Shown here: piece by piece, positions 18,052 through 27,173 of the stretch
Position numbering within the stretch: the first letter of the stretch is position 1
How the letters are laid out: each line of letters begins with the position of its first letter
Origin: an uncultured Alphaproteobacteria bacterium
Lineage (GTDB): Bacteria > Pseudomonadota > Alphaproteobacteria > HIMB59
Length of the DNA: 64,000 nt
Direction of reading: 5' to 3'
NCBI GenBank assembly: GCA_902546975.1
Contig: CACCLU010000002.1
Span: 62,001-126,000 of the forward strand
The notes under the pieces: generated by a model
Seen by the model: only the letters and a program-made list of their open reading frames with translations
Told to the model about the DNA's origin: nothing
Databases searched by the model: none
Program-made: the position numbers and the translations under genes

Positions 18052-19156
18052 CCAAATGACTTTTAAAATTATTCTTTTCAAACCTTAAAAGATGATCACT
18101 AAATTGCAATTTAAGTTTTTTTGCACTATTGCTAATTTTATCAAGAAAATTAATACTTATTTTAATACTTTTTTGTTCATTTTCGGATATTTGACCAACA
18201 TAGGTGATAGCATTCCATAATCCAAGAGAGTTCATCGGTGAAAATTTTTTCTTAGAGGATAACGAGAGGTTTATAAATGAAAATAAAAATGAAGATGCGG
18301 ATACTTTAAATTTTTTTCTAAAATGAGGTATTTTTTTATTCAGGCTTTCTACAAATTTTTTGGGATCACTAAATTGATAGGGATTAATCTTTGGAAAGAA
18401 TAATTTGAGAAGCTTTTTTGAAAAATCATTTCCGGATGAATAAATAAAAAATAGCTGACCTTTTACATCTAACATTTTTAATAATGGAATAAGTACTAGC
18501 TTAAGTGTTCTGTCGTAAGGAGATCTTAGCCTGAAAGCTTGCGATGCAATTATATAGTCATAAAACTTTGGAATACTCTCTAACTTACTTGGTATCAAAT
18601 GCTTTAATGCAATTTTTTGATCCCTCCTGTAAATAACCATCAGTGTCTTTTGCCTCGGTCTCAATATGGTTGAAGAAATATCTTCTTTTATATCCCAATT
18701 TTTTCTTATAACCTCACCCATATTCATGAGTTGCTGATTGAAACTAAAACTTGAATTTCCAACTAATTCTTTTTTTATTAACTTACAATCTGTGAAACGA
18801 TTATCATTAATTTCTCTGTAGGATGCATTCGTTATACAGAAAACTAAATTCTTATGTTCAAAAAATCTATAACCAAGATAATTTAGAAGACTGTTAATAT
18901 CATCGATACTAATTTCTTTTCCAACAACTATAATTGGATCTTCAGGAAATTTGTCATGAACAGCCGATAGCAATGTGCAGATGACTGAGCCATCTCCTGT
19001 CCCAGCATCAAAAATTCTAAACGCATCCTTAGTAATTTTAGAATTTTTTAAATACTTCGCTAATTGAAAAGCTATTCGACTTTTTTCGTTGGTAGAATTT
19101 ACAAATGATAAATATTTATCTCTTGAATCAAAAAAATCTGACTTTTTTGCCCCCAC
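18044..19156 (-). CDS. Putative SAM-dependent methyltransferase
   Basis: A 370-aa soluble protein of unknown role. Near residue 50 the sequence FRIFDAGTGDGSVICTLL matches methyltransferase motif I (hydrophobic strand, then D-x-G-x-G-x-G), and a later strand IIVVGKEIS could be the motif II region. No catalytic motif identifies a substrate. It is the first gene of the minus-strand unit and overlaps the DddP-like gene, so the two proteins are probably made together. Whether it acts on a sulfur compound connected with DMSP, or on something unrelated, cannot be told from the sequence. Confidence 0.6.
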   Translation of the reverse strand: MGAKKSDFFDSRDKYLSFVNSTNEKSRIAFQLAKYLKNSKITKDAFRIFDAGTGDGSVICTLLSAVHDKFPEDPIIVVGKEISIDDINSLLNYLGYRFFEHKNLVFCITNASYREINDNRFTDCKLIKKELVGNSSFSFNQQLMNMGEVIRKNWDIKEDISSTILRPRQKTLMVIYRRDQKIALKHLIPSKLESIPKFYDYIIASQAFRLRSPYDRTLKLVLIPLLKMLDVKGQLFFIYSSGNDFSKKLLKLFFPKINPYQFSDPKKFVESLNKKIPHFRKKFKVSASSFLFSFINLSLSSKKKFSPMNSLGLWNAITYVGQISENEQKSIKISINFLDKISNSAKKLKLQFSDHLLRFEKNNFKSHLDE

Positions 19157-19232
19157 CTTATTTCTCCTAGTTTTTTTTTAAACTAGAAATGCATTGATTA
19201 CCATAATAGAGTTAACTGGTTAGATTATAAAT

Positions 19233-19325
19233 ATGACATTAGAAACCTCGCTTTTATTGGGTATATTTGGCGCAGTTTTAGCAATAGCGATAATGGTTTT
19301 TGATATTTACAAAAGAAACAAATAA
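19233..19325 (+). CDS. Small single-pass membrane protein (30 aa), candidate
   Basis: A short reading frame from ATG 19233 to TAA 19325. It has an acidic N-terminus, one hydrophobic helix (LLLGIFGAVLAIAIMVF) and a basic tail (YKRNK), a layout typical of bacterial small membrane proteins. It lies in the divergent region upstream of the NADP-reductase gene. No clear ribosome-binding site was seen. Confidence 0.4.
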   Translation: MTLETSLLLGIFGAVLAIAIMVFDIYKRNK

Positions 19326-19360
19326 TCTAACTCAAGTAACATTTATTATAATAATAAGAC

Positions 19361-20395
19361 ATGACCAATATTATTAAATCAGGCGGAAGCCACGAAACAG
19401 ACGTTGTTATTATAGGCGCTGGTCCATGTGGTCTGTTTCAAGTCTTTGAATTGGGTCTTTTAGATATGAAGGCTCATTTAATCGACAACCTTGATAAAAT
19501 AGGAGGGCAGTGCGCAGAATTATATCCTGATAAAAATTTATATGATATTCCAAGTAGGCCTGCTATTACAGGCCAAGAACTAACTGATGATTTAATAAAA
19601 CAAGCTGAGCCTTTCAATCCCTCTTATCATCTCAATCAATTAACTTCTAAAATATCTTTAAATGATAATGATATTTTAGTTGAAACCGATAAGGGCACAT
19701 CCATTAAATGCAAGTCTTTAGTGATTGCAGCGGGCGCTGGTAGTTTTGTTCCAAGAAAGCTTCCTGCAGAGGGCTCTCAGGAGCTAGAAAATAAAAATAT
19801 TTTTTACTCTGTTAAAAAAAGATCTGATTTTCAAGATAAGAATATTTTAATAATTGGCGGTGGTGACTCTGCGCTTGATTATGTTATGGGATTTCAAGGA
19901 ATAGCCAAAAAAGTTTCTTTGGTCCACAGAAGAAAAGAATTTAAAGGAGTTCAAGACTCTGTAAATAAAGTTATGTCTTTAGTTGATAAAGGCGATGTTA
20001 ACTTCAACATGGGAAGTATAAAAAAGGTTGAAAAAAATGATAACGGTAAAGTCTTAGTGACACTTGATGATGAGACAACACTAAGTGATATTGACGCCAT
20101 TTTTCCGTTTTTTGGATTAAAAATAGAGTTAGGCCCAATAGCAGATTGGGGCTTAAATTTAGAAAAAAATTTAATATCAGTGAATACTGAGAATTTTGAA
20201 ACTTCTGTTCCAAGAGTTTTTGCTGTTGGAGATATTTGTATTTACCCTGGTAAATTAAAGTTAATTTTAAGTGGCTTTCATGAAGCAGCTCTTGCAGCAA
20301 AAAAAATGTTTGAATATTGCCATAGTGATAAAAAATATGTGTTTAGATACACTACTTCTTCTAGTGACTTACAAAAAAAACTTGGCGTAAAATAA
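19361..20395 (+). CDS. Ferredoxin/flavodoxin--NADP+ reductase, thioredoxin-reductase type
   Basis: Flavoprotein (344 aa) of the TrxR-like ferredoxin-NADP reductase group. The FAD-binding VVIIGAGPCGLFQVFELGL is followed by the family's IGGQCAELYPDKNLYDIPS, the NADPH-binding ILIIGGGDSALDYVMG and the C-terminal AVGDICIYPGKLKLILSGFHEAALAA. There is no CxxC redox pair, which separates it from thioredoxin reductases. It would pass electrons between NADPH and ferredoxin or flavodoxin in the cytoplasm. The gene stands alone and its stop abuts that of the convergent regulator gene. Confidence 0.85.
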   Translation: MTNIIKSGGSHETDVVIIGAGPCGLFQVFELGLLDMKAHLIDNLDKIGGQCAELYPDKNLYDIPSRPAITGQELTDDLIKQAEPFNPSYHLNQLTSKISLNDNDILVETDKGTSIKCKSLVIAAGAGSFVPRKLPAEGSQELENKNIFYSVKKRSDFQDKNILIIGGGDSALDYVMGFQGIAKKVSLVHRRKEFKGVQDSVNKVMSLVDKGDVNFNMGSIKKVEKNDNGKVLVTLDDETTLSDIDAIFPFFGLKIELGPIADWGLNLEKNLISVNTENFETSVPRVFAVGDICIYPGKLKLILSGFHEAALAAKKMFEYCHSDKKYVFRYTTSSSDLQKKLGVK

Positions 20396-21490
20396 CTAAG
20401 ATAAATGCTTATAAACAGTCGTTCTCGAGATATTTAAAGTTCTTGAAACACTGCTAACTTTTTCGCCAGTTTGCTTATATGTTTTTTGAATAAGGATACA
20501 CTGCTTTTCTTTAATTGCAGATCCTTCGCAATTAACACAAGGCTTATATGGCTGTTTTAAATTATTATTTACCCTATTAGAATTTAATACTTGCCTTTGA
20601 AATAGCTTTATAAAAAGACTTGAGCCCAACCAATCTTTTACTTTTAAAACTTTATCTAAATTTAAATCATAAGCAATTTTATGATAAGGAGTAGTAAAGA
20701 TATTAAAAAAATCATTAGTTGTATCTTTAAAAATACCACTTAGCATAACTCTTGCGTTAGAATTTACTCCTTCTATTTCTCCATCATCATTAATAGCAAT
20801 CAAACCTATACTATTTGTATTCAGGTATTCGCTTCTTGGGTGAAAAGAGTAAATGTTAGTGTGCTGAAATGAATTTAAAAATAATTTCTGTTCTACAGAT
20901 TTTGCAGATAGTTTAACAAGAGCCAAAGTATGATCTTGTCTAGATGATGTGTCAGTTGAAGCGTCTATAATACCAACAATATTTTGGTTATGGTCAAAAA
21001 TTGGACTTGCAAAACAGGAAAGGTGACAATGTTCATTAAAAAAATGCTCACCTCCAGCAACTATTGACGCAGACTTTGTTTTAAGTGTTAGTCCTAATCC
21101 ATTCGTTCCTCTATACTCTTCTTTCCAAACTGAGCCGGGTATAACAACCTTTCTTGCTTTACTATTATAAAATTCATTATCATAGAGTGTGTCGAGAACA
21201 ACTCCCTCGTTGTTCGCAAAAGCAACCATAAAGTTTGTTCCAGCAATTTGAGAATGAAGAAGTTCTAATTCTGGTAAAATAAAACCTCTGATATCATTAT
21301 ACTCATCTTGGAGTTCATTTAATTTTGATGCACTTATTACACTTTTAATAGAGTTTCTCTCAGGACTTAAACCATTTTCAAAACATCTAATCCAACTATC
21401 AACAATTTTTTTATCTGTAAAATTTAAGGATATGTTTCTATCCTTTTCCAAAAGACGAGTCCTTTCAATTAACTGTCTGTAAGATTGCAT
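20396..21490 (-). CDS. AcoR-like transcriptional regulator without an AAA+ domain
   Basis: A 364-aa regulator. The N-terminal part resembles the AcoR/DhaR sensory region: IVDSWIRCFENGLSPERNSI, then a GAF-like domain with GSVWKEEYRGTNGLGLTLKT and CFASPIFDHNQNIVGIIDAST. The C-terminus is a Fis-type HTH (SSVSRTLNISRTTVYKHL). Classical AcoR proteins have a sigma-54-interacting AAA+ module between these parts; here a PAS-like segment of about 150 residues joins them and no GESGTGKE or GAFTGA motif is present. It must therefore act without sigma-54. It is divergent from the alcohol dehydrogenase operon, and a palindrome at 21534-21554 is its likely operator. Confidence 0.8.
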   Translation of the reverse strand: MQSYRQLIERTRLLEKDRNISLNFTDKKIVDSWIRCFENGLSPERNSIKSVISASKLNELQDEYNDIRGFILPELELLHSQIAGTNFMVAFANNEGVVLDTLYDNEFYNSKARKVVIPGSVWKEEYRGTNGLGLTLKTKSASIVAGGEHFFNEHCHLSCFASPIFDHNQNIVGIIDASTDTSSRQDHTLALVKLSAKSVEQKLFLNSFQHTNIYSFHPRSEYLNTNSIGLIAINDDGEIEGVNSNARVMLSGIFKDTTNDFFNIFTTPYHKIAYDLNLDKVLKVKDWLGSSLFIKLFQRQVLNSNRVNNNLKQPYKPCVNCEGSAIKEKQCILIQKTYKQTGEKVSSVSRTLNISRTTVYKHLS

Positions 21491-21533
21491 TTTTGAAAAT
21501 TAGCAATTTCATAAAATTATTACAACTTCTAAG

Positions 21534-21554
21534 ATTGTTCAAAAAATGAACAAT
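21534..21554. promoter_or_regulatory. Palindromic operator candidate for the AcoR-like regulator
   Basis: ATTGTTCA and TGAACAAT form a perfect 8-bp inverted repeat with a 5-nt A-spacer, in the gap between the regulator gene and the divergent dehydrogenase/transporter operon. The TGTTC-type arms suit a Fis-HTH dimer site. It is followed by a T-run, so it could also act as a hairpin terminator for rightward transcripts, though no rightward gene precedes it. Confidence 0.5.
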
Positions 21555-21653
21555 TTTTTGATTTTTTTCTGTTAAATAAGAGTATGCATCAATTTTGAAC
21601 ATTGGATCTGTGGACTTTTTATAGTTAAATAAATGTAATTTTGGGAGGAATTG

Positions 21654-22715
21654 ATGAAAGCACAAGTATTACATAGCTATGACCCTGAGATGAAACAGGA
21701 TGTTTGGGTAAAGGAAGAGGAAGTTCCAAACCCAAAACTTGAAAAGGCATCTGACGTCATTGTTAAAATTGGAGCAGCAGGCGTCTGCAGAACAGATTTA
21801 CATGTCATCGAAGGTGAGTGGAGACATATCCAGGACCCTGATGATAAACTTTTACCATGTGTAATGGGTCACGAAAATGCTGGATGGATTGAGGAAGTTG
21901 GAAGTGATGTAGAGGGATTTAAAAAAGGTGACTCAGTTATTCTCCATCCAATTATCTCTGGAACCAATGGCACTTGTTTAAGTTGTAGAAAAGGTTTAGA
22001 CACTCACGCCGAGAACGGAATTTTTCCAGGATTAAATGTTAAAGAAGGTGGATACTCTGAATTATTAAAAACAAGTGTAAGAAATCTTATCAAGATTCCG
22101 AACACATTAACCCCTAAGGATGTTGCACCATTTTCTGATGCGGGTTTAACCGCATATCGTGTTGCAAAAAAAGCAACAAGACATCTTTTACCAGGTGAGA
22201 ACTGTGTAGTAATAGGTGCAGGTGGTTTGGGTCACATAGCTATCCAATGTTTAAAAGCAATGTGTGCTGCAAATATAATTATTGTAGAAAAATCTGAAAC
22301 TGCACTTAAGCATGCTATGCCTCTTGGTGGAGATCATGGTGTTTTAATTGATGGCAATGAAGTAGAGAGAGTTATGGAGTTAACCAAAGGCCTTGGTGCT
22401 GAGGCAGTCATCGATATGGTGGGAGAAAAAGGTTCAACTTCAATGGGTCTTAGTATGACAAAAAACACTGGGTCTTATTATATAGTTGGTTACGGAGAAG
22501 ATATTAAAATCAAATCCGTTGATATGATTATTTCTGAGAGAAATATCATAGGAAATTTAATTGGTACATGGTCCGAACTTTATGAGTTAATGGAATTAGC
22601 AAATAAAGACCTAGTAAGGTTATCCATGCAGGAGTACAAGCTTAGTGAAGCCAATAAAGCTCTACATGATCTTAATAACGGTCTTGTAAAAGGAAGAGCG
22701 GTTTTAGTACCATAA
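21654..22715 (+). CDS. Zinc-type NAD(P)-dependent alcohol dehydrogenase (MDR family)
   Basis: Medium-chain dehydrogenase (353 aa). The catalytic zinc site is shown by GVCRTDLHVIEGEW and GHENAGWIEEVG, and the nucleotide-binding motif by VVIGAGGLGHIAIQCL. The structural-zinc loop is reduced (CLSCRKGLDTHAEN keeps two cysteines of the usual four), so that metal may be absent. The ATG at 21654 follows GGGAGGAA. It opens an operon with a polyol-type ABC transporter and is divergent from the AcoR-like regulator, a family often controlling alcohol and diol catabolism. The substrate is probably a polyol or secondary alcohol, by context only. Confidence 0.85.
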   Translation: MKAQVLHSYDPEMKQDVWVKEEEVPNPKLEKASDVIVKIGAAGVCRTDLHVIEGEWRHIQDPDDKLLPCVMGHENAGWIEEVGSDVEGFKKGDSVILHPIISGTNGTCLSCRKGLDTHAENGIFPGLNVKEGGYSELLKTSVRNLIKIPNTLTPKDVAPFSDAGLTAYRVAKKATRHLLPGENCVVIGAGGLGHIAIQCLKAMCAANIIIVEKSETALKHAMPLGGDHGVLIDGNEVERVMELTKGLGAEAVIDMVGEKGSTSMGLSMTKNTGSYYIVGYGEDIKIKSVDMIISERNIIGNLIGTWSELYELMELANKDLVRLSMQEYKLSEANKALHDLNNGLVKGRAVLVP

Positions 22716-22774
22716 AAAGTTTGTTATCAGATTTAGTTCTGAGCAAAAAACGAAGTATTAAGGGAGGGAAATAT

Positions 22775-24301
22775 ATGAAACTTAAAACTTTGATAAGCGC
22801 CTTGGCGTCTGTCCTCTTGATAGGCAGCCAAGTTGCACATGCAGATAAGTGGGGAGATCAATTTCCACACATCGCTGCTACAGGAGATATTCCTGGAATG
22901 TGTTCTTATGAGTCTATGTCTCAAAAAGACTATAGTGGAAGAACACTTACTATAAATACACACGCTATCCCTGTTATGGGAGAGCCAACCGCTCTGCACG
23001 CTGAGCAGTTTGAAAAATTAACAGGTGCTAAAGTAGAAGTAACACATACTCCTGCTGGTGACCTTTACTCAAAGGCAATGGTTCCTTTCCAAGCTGGTCA
23101 GGCCCCATATGATATCGTCTTTGGTTTTTCAAACTTTATCAATGACTGGAAAAGATATTTAGCGCCTGTGCCACAAGAATATGTGGACCAAATGGATGGT
23201 GTATCAGCCTCACACAAGGCTATCGCTTCATGGGACGGTGTTATGTATCAGTATCCTGTTGATGGTGATAGACACTATTTAAAATATAGAAAAGACGTCA
23301 TCGATAATCCTGAGATGCAAGCTAAGTATAAAGCTGATACAGGTAAGGAATTAAAAGTTCCAACAACTTGGAAAGAGTACGGAGAAATGGCTTCTTACTT
23401 TAATGGTTGGGACTGGGATGGTGACGGAGAGCTAGAATATGGTTCTGCTGAGGTTATGAAAAAAGATGACCTTATGTATGCTGCTTTCTATTCTCGTTCA
23501 GTTGCTTACGCCAAAAATGAGAGTACCCCAGGAGGTTTCTTCTTTGATTTAGAAACTATGGAACCATTAATTAATAACCCTGGATTTGTTGAAGCTCTTA
23601 CAGATTGGGTTGATGCAGTTAACTATGTACCACCTGGTGGAATTAACTTTGGTCTAGGAGATGAAATTAACTCTTTTGGAGGAGGCCAGACCTTATTTAG
23701 TTTCTCTTGGGACGATGCTTTTGTAGCAGCAATGCAACCAGATAGTCCAATTGCAAACCAAGTTGGTGCCGCACAACTTCCTGGTGCTGATAAAGTATGG
23801 AATAGAGATAATGGAATGTGGGATGCTAAATACAATCAAGCTCCTTTCTTCGTTTGGGGATGGGCAGTTGGTGTAGCAGGTAAGTCAGATAATAAAGATG
23901 TCGCTTTTGATTATCTTTGCTTCTTTGCAAATGGCGCTAACCACCAAGCAGATATCGGAATTGGTCGATTTGGTGTGAACCCATTTATGGAAGAGGACTT
24001 TAAAGCTGATGTTTGGACACAAATTGGTTGGGATGCAGACATTGCTCAATCATATGTCGAAACACTTGCTGATATGGAAAAAAGCACTAACAGAGTATTT
24101 CCATTAAGAGTTCCTGGTACTTTTGAGTTCAACAGTGCATTAGCAACTGGAACGGCAAAAGCTTTAGCAGGACAATTATCTCCTCAAGAGGCACTTGACG
24201 AAGTTTATGCTGAGTGGGTATCAATTCTCGATAGAGTTGGTGCTGATAACGTTAGAGATGCATACGCTGTTGGTGTCAAAATGGAAGATAACGAATTATA
24301 A
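22775..24301 (+). CDS. ABC transporter solute-binding protein, GlpV-like
   Basis: Large periplasmic binding protein (508 aa from ATG 22775 behind AGGGAGGG). A signal peptide ends near VAHA-DKW. Its size and the layout of its operon (one binding protein, two permeases, two different ATPases) match the GlpSTPQV glycerol importer of rhizobia as I recall it. Asp/Gly-rich stretches such as GWDWDGDGELEYGS and aromatic surface residues suit a polyol or sugar ligand. Glycerol kinase and glycerol-3-phosphate dehydrogenase are not nearby, so the ligand may be another polyol. A stable hairpin follows the gene. Confidence 0.8.
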   Translation: MKLKTLISALASVLLIGSQVAHADKWGDQFPHIAATGDIPGMCSYESMSQKDYSGRTLTINTHAIPVMGEPTALHAEQFEKLTGAKVEVTHTPAGDLYSKAMVPFQAGQAPYDIVFGFSNFINDWKRYLAPVPQEYVDQMDGVSASHKAIASWDGVMYQYPVDGDRHYLKYRKDVIDNPEMQAKYKADTGKELKVPTTWKEYGEMASYFNGWDWDGDGELEYGSAEVMKKDDLMYAAFYSRSVAYAKNESTPGGFFFDLETMEPLINNPGFVEALTDWVDAVNYVPPGGINFGLGDEINSFGGGQTLFSFSWDDAFVAAMQPDSPIANQVGAAQLPGADKVWNRDNGMWDAKYNQAPFFVWGWAVGVAGKSDNKDVAFDYLCFFANGANHQADIGIGRFGVNPFMEEDFKADVWTQIGWDADIAQSYVETLADMEKSTNRVFPLRVPGTFEFNSALATGTAKALAGQLSPQEALDEVYAEWVSILDRVGADNVRDAYAVGVKMEDNEL

Positions 24302-24323
24302 ATTATTAATTTGATTTAACTTA

Positions 24324-24351
24324 GTGATCGCTCATAATACTGAGCGATCAC
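24324..24351 (+). repeat. Stable intercistronic hairpin after the binding-protein gene
   Basis: A perfect 11-bp inverted repeat (GTGATCGCTCA / TGAGCGATCAC) with a 6-nt loop between the binding protein and the first permease gene. There is no U-tract, so it probably protects the upstream mRNA from 3' decay and keeps binding-protein levels above permease levels, rather than stopping transcription fully. Confidence 0.7.
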
Positions 24352-24386
24352 CCCAAAGATTAATTTTATAAAATATTTACTACTGA

Positions 24387-25250
24387 ATGAACTTTAAACA
24401 CAAATATGTATTTTTACTTCCCGGTTTAATAGTTTTAATTGGTATACTAATCTTTCCAATAATATTTACTGTAAGATTGAGTTTATCAGGATGGAATAGT
24501 TTTAACCCTGGATTAGATTTTATAGGTCTTAAAAATTATATTCGATTATTTACTGATGACCCACGTTTTTGGCAGTCATTTTTTAGATTAAGTTTTTTAG
24601 CAATAACTACAGTTTTTCTTCAATATATAATTGGGTTTGCTTTGGCTCATATGGTCTGGAAGGACATTAAGTTTAAAAGATTTTTTAGAGTATTGTTTCT
24701 CATTCCTATGATGACTACTCCAGTAATTATGACTGTTATTTGGAGAACTTTTTTTCATGAGTCACTAGGGCCTTTAAATGATTTTCTGAGTATTTTTGGA
24801 GTACAGCCCCCATGGTTATCTAGTCCTGGTTTAGCAAAAGTTTCCATTATTGTAGTAGAAGTTTGGCAGTGGACATCGTTTATGTTCTTATTAATGTTGG
24901 CTGGACTTTTAAGTTTACCTAAAGAGCCTTTTTTAGCAGCAGCTGTTGATGGTGCATCCCCATTTAAAAAATTTATATATGTCACTTTTCCCTTGATGGC
25001 ACCCATATCTATTGGTGCAATAATAATTAGACTTATTGAAGCTTCTAAAATTATGGATACAGTTTTTGTTTTGACAAGCGGTGGTCCGGGCACGTCTACG
25101 GAAACATCTAGCTTTTTCATTTTCATAAAAGGGCTTCGCGAATTCCAAATGGGATACGCCGCAACCGCCTCATTTACGTACCTTATTATCATGATCATAA
25201 GTTTGACAATTATTGTAAAAGTCTTAACGAAGGTTTTGATGAGAGAATAA
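24387..25250 (+). CDS. ABC transporter permease, CUT1 family (GlpP-like)
   Basis: Inner-membrane permease (287 aa) with about six transmembrane segments, beginning MNFKHKYVFLLPGLIVLIGI. The EAA loop is FLAAAVDGASPFKKFIYVTF. It pairs with the next permease (start one base after this stop) and with two dissimilar ATPases downstream. Substrate follows the 22775-24301 binding protein. Confidence 0.86.
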   Translation: MNFKHKYVFLLPGLIVLIGILIFPIIFTVRLSLSGWNSFNPGLDFIGLKNYIRLFTDDPRFWQSFFRLSFLAITTVFLQYIIGFALAHMVWKDIKFKRFFRVLFLIPMMTTPVIMTVIWRTFFHESLGPLNDFLSIFGVQPPWLSSPGLAKVSIIVVEVWQWTSFMFLLMLAGLLSLPKEPFLAAAVDGASPFKKFIYVTFPLMAPISIGAIIIRLIEASKIMDTVFVLTSGGPGTSTETSSFFIFIKGLREFQMGYAATASFTYLIIMIISLTIIVKVLTKVLMRE

Positions 25251-25251
25251 A

Positions 25252-26100
25252 ATGCCTAAATTATATACATTTTTGAAATATTTCTTTGTTGTACTATGGG
25301 CTTGCTTTGTTATTGCTCCTTTTCTTTGGGCCATATCAACCTCTTTTAAGGATTTTAATTCAGTAACAGGTGGAGCGACATATATCCCTTGGTTGCAGTT
25401 TGAACCAACGTTAGATGGATGGAGTGTTTTATTTAAGCCCGGTTCCCAAGGTGGAATAAATATTATTGGACCATATTTCAATAGTATTTTTGTTACACTA
25501 ACAGCAAGTTTGATCAGCATTGTTTTAGGCACATTAGCTGCATACGCTTTATCTCGTTACACTTTCAAAGCTGGAATTGTTAAAAATAATGATATTACAT
25601 TCTTTTTTATATCCCAAAGAATTATGCCACCTGTTGTATTGTCAATTCCTTTTTTTATTTTTTTAAGTTCTTTAGGGCTTCTAGATAGTCTCGCTGGTTT
25701 AATTCTAGTTTATATCGTTTTATTAATGCCCATTGCTGTTTGGATTATGGTTGATTTTTTTAATCGTGTTCCAAGAGAAATTGATGAAACAGCTTTAATT
25801 GATGGATGCAACCCATTTCAAGCTTTTTTTAAAGTCGTTCTTCCTAATTCAGTTCCGGGTATGTTAGTAGCAGGTTTGTTTTGTATCATATTTGGTTGGA
25901 TTGATTTTTTCTTTGCTTTTATATTAACCTTTACAAAAGTACAGTTGTTGCCAGTTAAAATTGTAGCACTAAATTCTTCAATTACACCTTGGTGGAGTTT
26001 ATCTGCAGCAGCACTTGTATCTGTTGCACCATTAATTATCGTTGCATTTATTGTAGAGCGTTATTTATCAAAGGGTAATTTATCTGGAGCTTTAAAATAA
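25252..26100 (+). CDS. ABC transporter permease, CUT1 family (GlpQ-like)
   Basis: Second inner-membrane permease (282 aa) with six hydrophobic segments and the EAA loop EIDETALIDGCNPFQAFFKV. The N-terminus runs straight into a membrane segment (FFVVLWACFVIAPFLWAIS). Its stop overlaps the start of the first ATPase gene by one base (TAATG), indicating translational coupling within the importer operon. Confidence 0.86.
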   Translation: MPKLYTFLKYFFVVLWACFVIAPFLWAISTSFKDFNSVTGGATYIPWLQFEPTLDGWSVLFKPGSQGGINIIGPYFNSIFVTLTASLISIVLGTLAAYALSRYTFKAGIVKNNDITFFFISQRIMPPVVLSIPFFIFLSSLGLLDSLAGLILVYIVLLMPIAVWIMVDFFNRVPREIDETALIDGCNPFQAFFKVVLPNSVPGMLVAGLFCIIFGWIDFFFAFILTFTKVQLLPVKIVALNSSITPWWSLSAAALVSVAPLIIVAFIVERYLSKGNLSGALK

Positions 26101-27173
26101 TGTCTTTAATGCTCAATCATATTTCTTTTAAACCTACAGAAGAATATCATTTAAATGATATTAATTTGAGATTTGACTCAGGAAAAATGTACACGATATT
26201 AGGTAGAACTTTATCAGGTAAAACCACACTTTTGAAAACTATTGCTGGTCTTCAAACACCTGACTCGGGATCTATAAATTTTGAAGATACAGATTTTTTA
26301 TCAATTCCTGTTTGGAAAAGAAATGTAGCCATGGTTTACCAGCAATTTATAAATTATCCGCATTTAAATGTAAGAGATAACGTCGCTTTTCCACTAAAAC
26401 AAAGGAAAATGGATGAAAATCTAATTGAAAAAGAAGTTCAAGAAGCAATGGAAAAAGTTGGTTTAATCGGTTTTGAGTCAAGAAAAATTCAAGAACTATC
26501 TGGTGGACAACAACAAAGAGTAGCTCTCGCAAGGTCTTTAGCAAAAAAAGCTAAAATACTTTTATTAGACGAACCTCTCGTGAACCTTGATTACAAATTG
26601 AGAGAAGGCCTTAGAGAGGAATTTAAAAAACTTTTTAATGTATCTGACGAGTCAAACTCAATTTTAATCTATGCTAGCACCGATCCTTTGGAGGCTATGC
26701 AACTCAACGGTGATATTATTGTAATTGATGAAGGTAAAATTCTTCAGACAGGTACAGCTAAAGATGTATTTGAAAATCCTGCAACTGCTAAAGTTGCTGA
26801 AATTACTAATGACCCTGCAATGAATATCAATAAATGTCTTATACAAGATAATTCTTTGATTATGAATGATAGCGTTCAAATCCAAATTCCTGATGAACTC
26901 AAGACTGTACCTAACGGAAAGTATTTAGTAGGCATTAGAGCCACAGATATATATCTTGATGATCAAGGTTTTGCTTTTGATGTAGAAATTTCTGAAATAT
27001 CAGGTTCAGAGACTTTTCTTCACTTACGTAATAATAATTTAAAATGTGTTGCCACAATTGAAGAAGTAAAAACATATAACACAAATGAGGTTGTAAAAAT
27101 TAATTTTGATAAATCAAAAATTTATTTGTTTGAGGAGTCAGGGGATCTTCGACACTCTCCCTATCAACAATAA
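26100..27173 (+). CDS. ABC transporter ATPase with altered H-loop (GlpS-like)
   Basis: First of two different ATPases for one importer (357 aa). The Walker A is GRTLSGKT (residues 35-42), the signature LSGGQ (133-137) and Walker B LLLDEP (Glu158) are intact. The H-loop reads YASTDPLEA, with Thr194 in place of the histidine needed for efficient ATP hydrolysis. Its C-terminal part is a TOBE-like regulatory region. The partner ATPase downstream has the opposite defect, so together they make one complete and one degenerate nucleotide site. The downstream start overlaps this stop by one base. Confidence 0.85.
   Translation: MSLMLNHISFKPTEEYHLNDINLRFDSGKMYTILGRTLSGKTTLLKTIAGLQTPDSGSINFEDTDFLSIPVWKRNVAMVYQQFINYPHLNVRDNVAFPLKQRKMDENLIEKEVQEAMEKVGLIGFESRKIQELSGGQQQRVALARSLAKKAKILLLDEPLVNLDYKLREGLREEFKKLFNVSDESNSILIYASTDPLEAMQLNGDIIVIDEGKILQTGTAKDVFENPATAKVAEITNDPAMNINKCLIQDNSLIMNDSVQIQIPDELKTVPNGKYLVGIRATDIYLDDQGFAFDVEISEISGSETFLHLRNNNLKCVATIEEVKTYNTNEVVKINFDKSKIYLFEESGDLRHSPYQQ

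Noticed and set aside
24755-25198. Minus-strand frame of 147 codons inside the permease gene
   Set aside because: The plus-strand permease has membrane helices and an EAA loop; the reverse frame is a by-product of its codon pattern.
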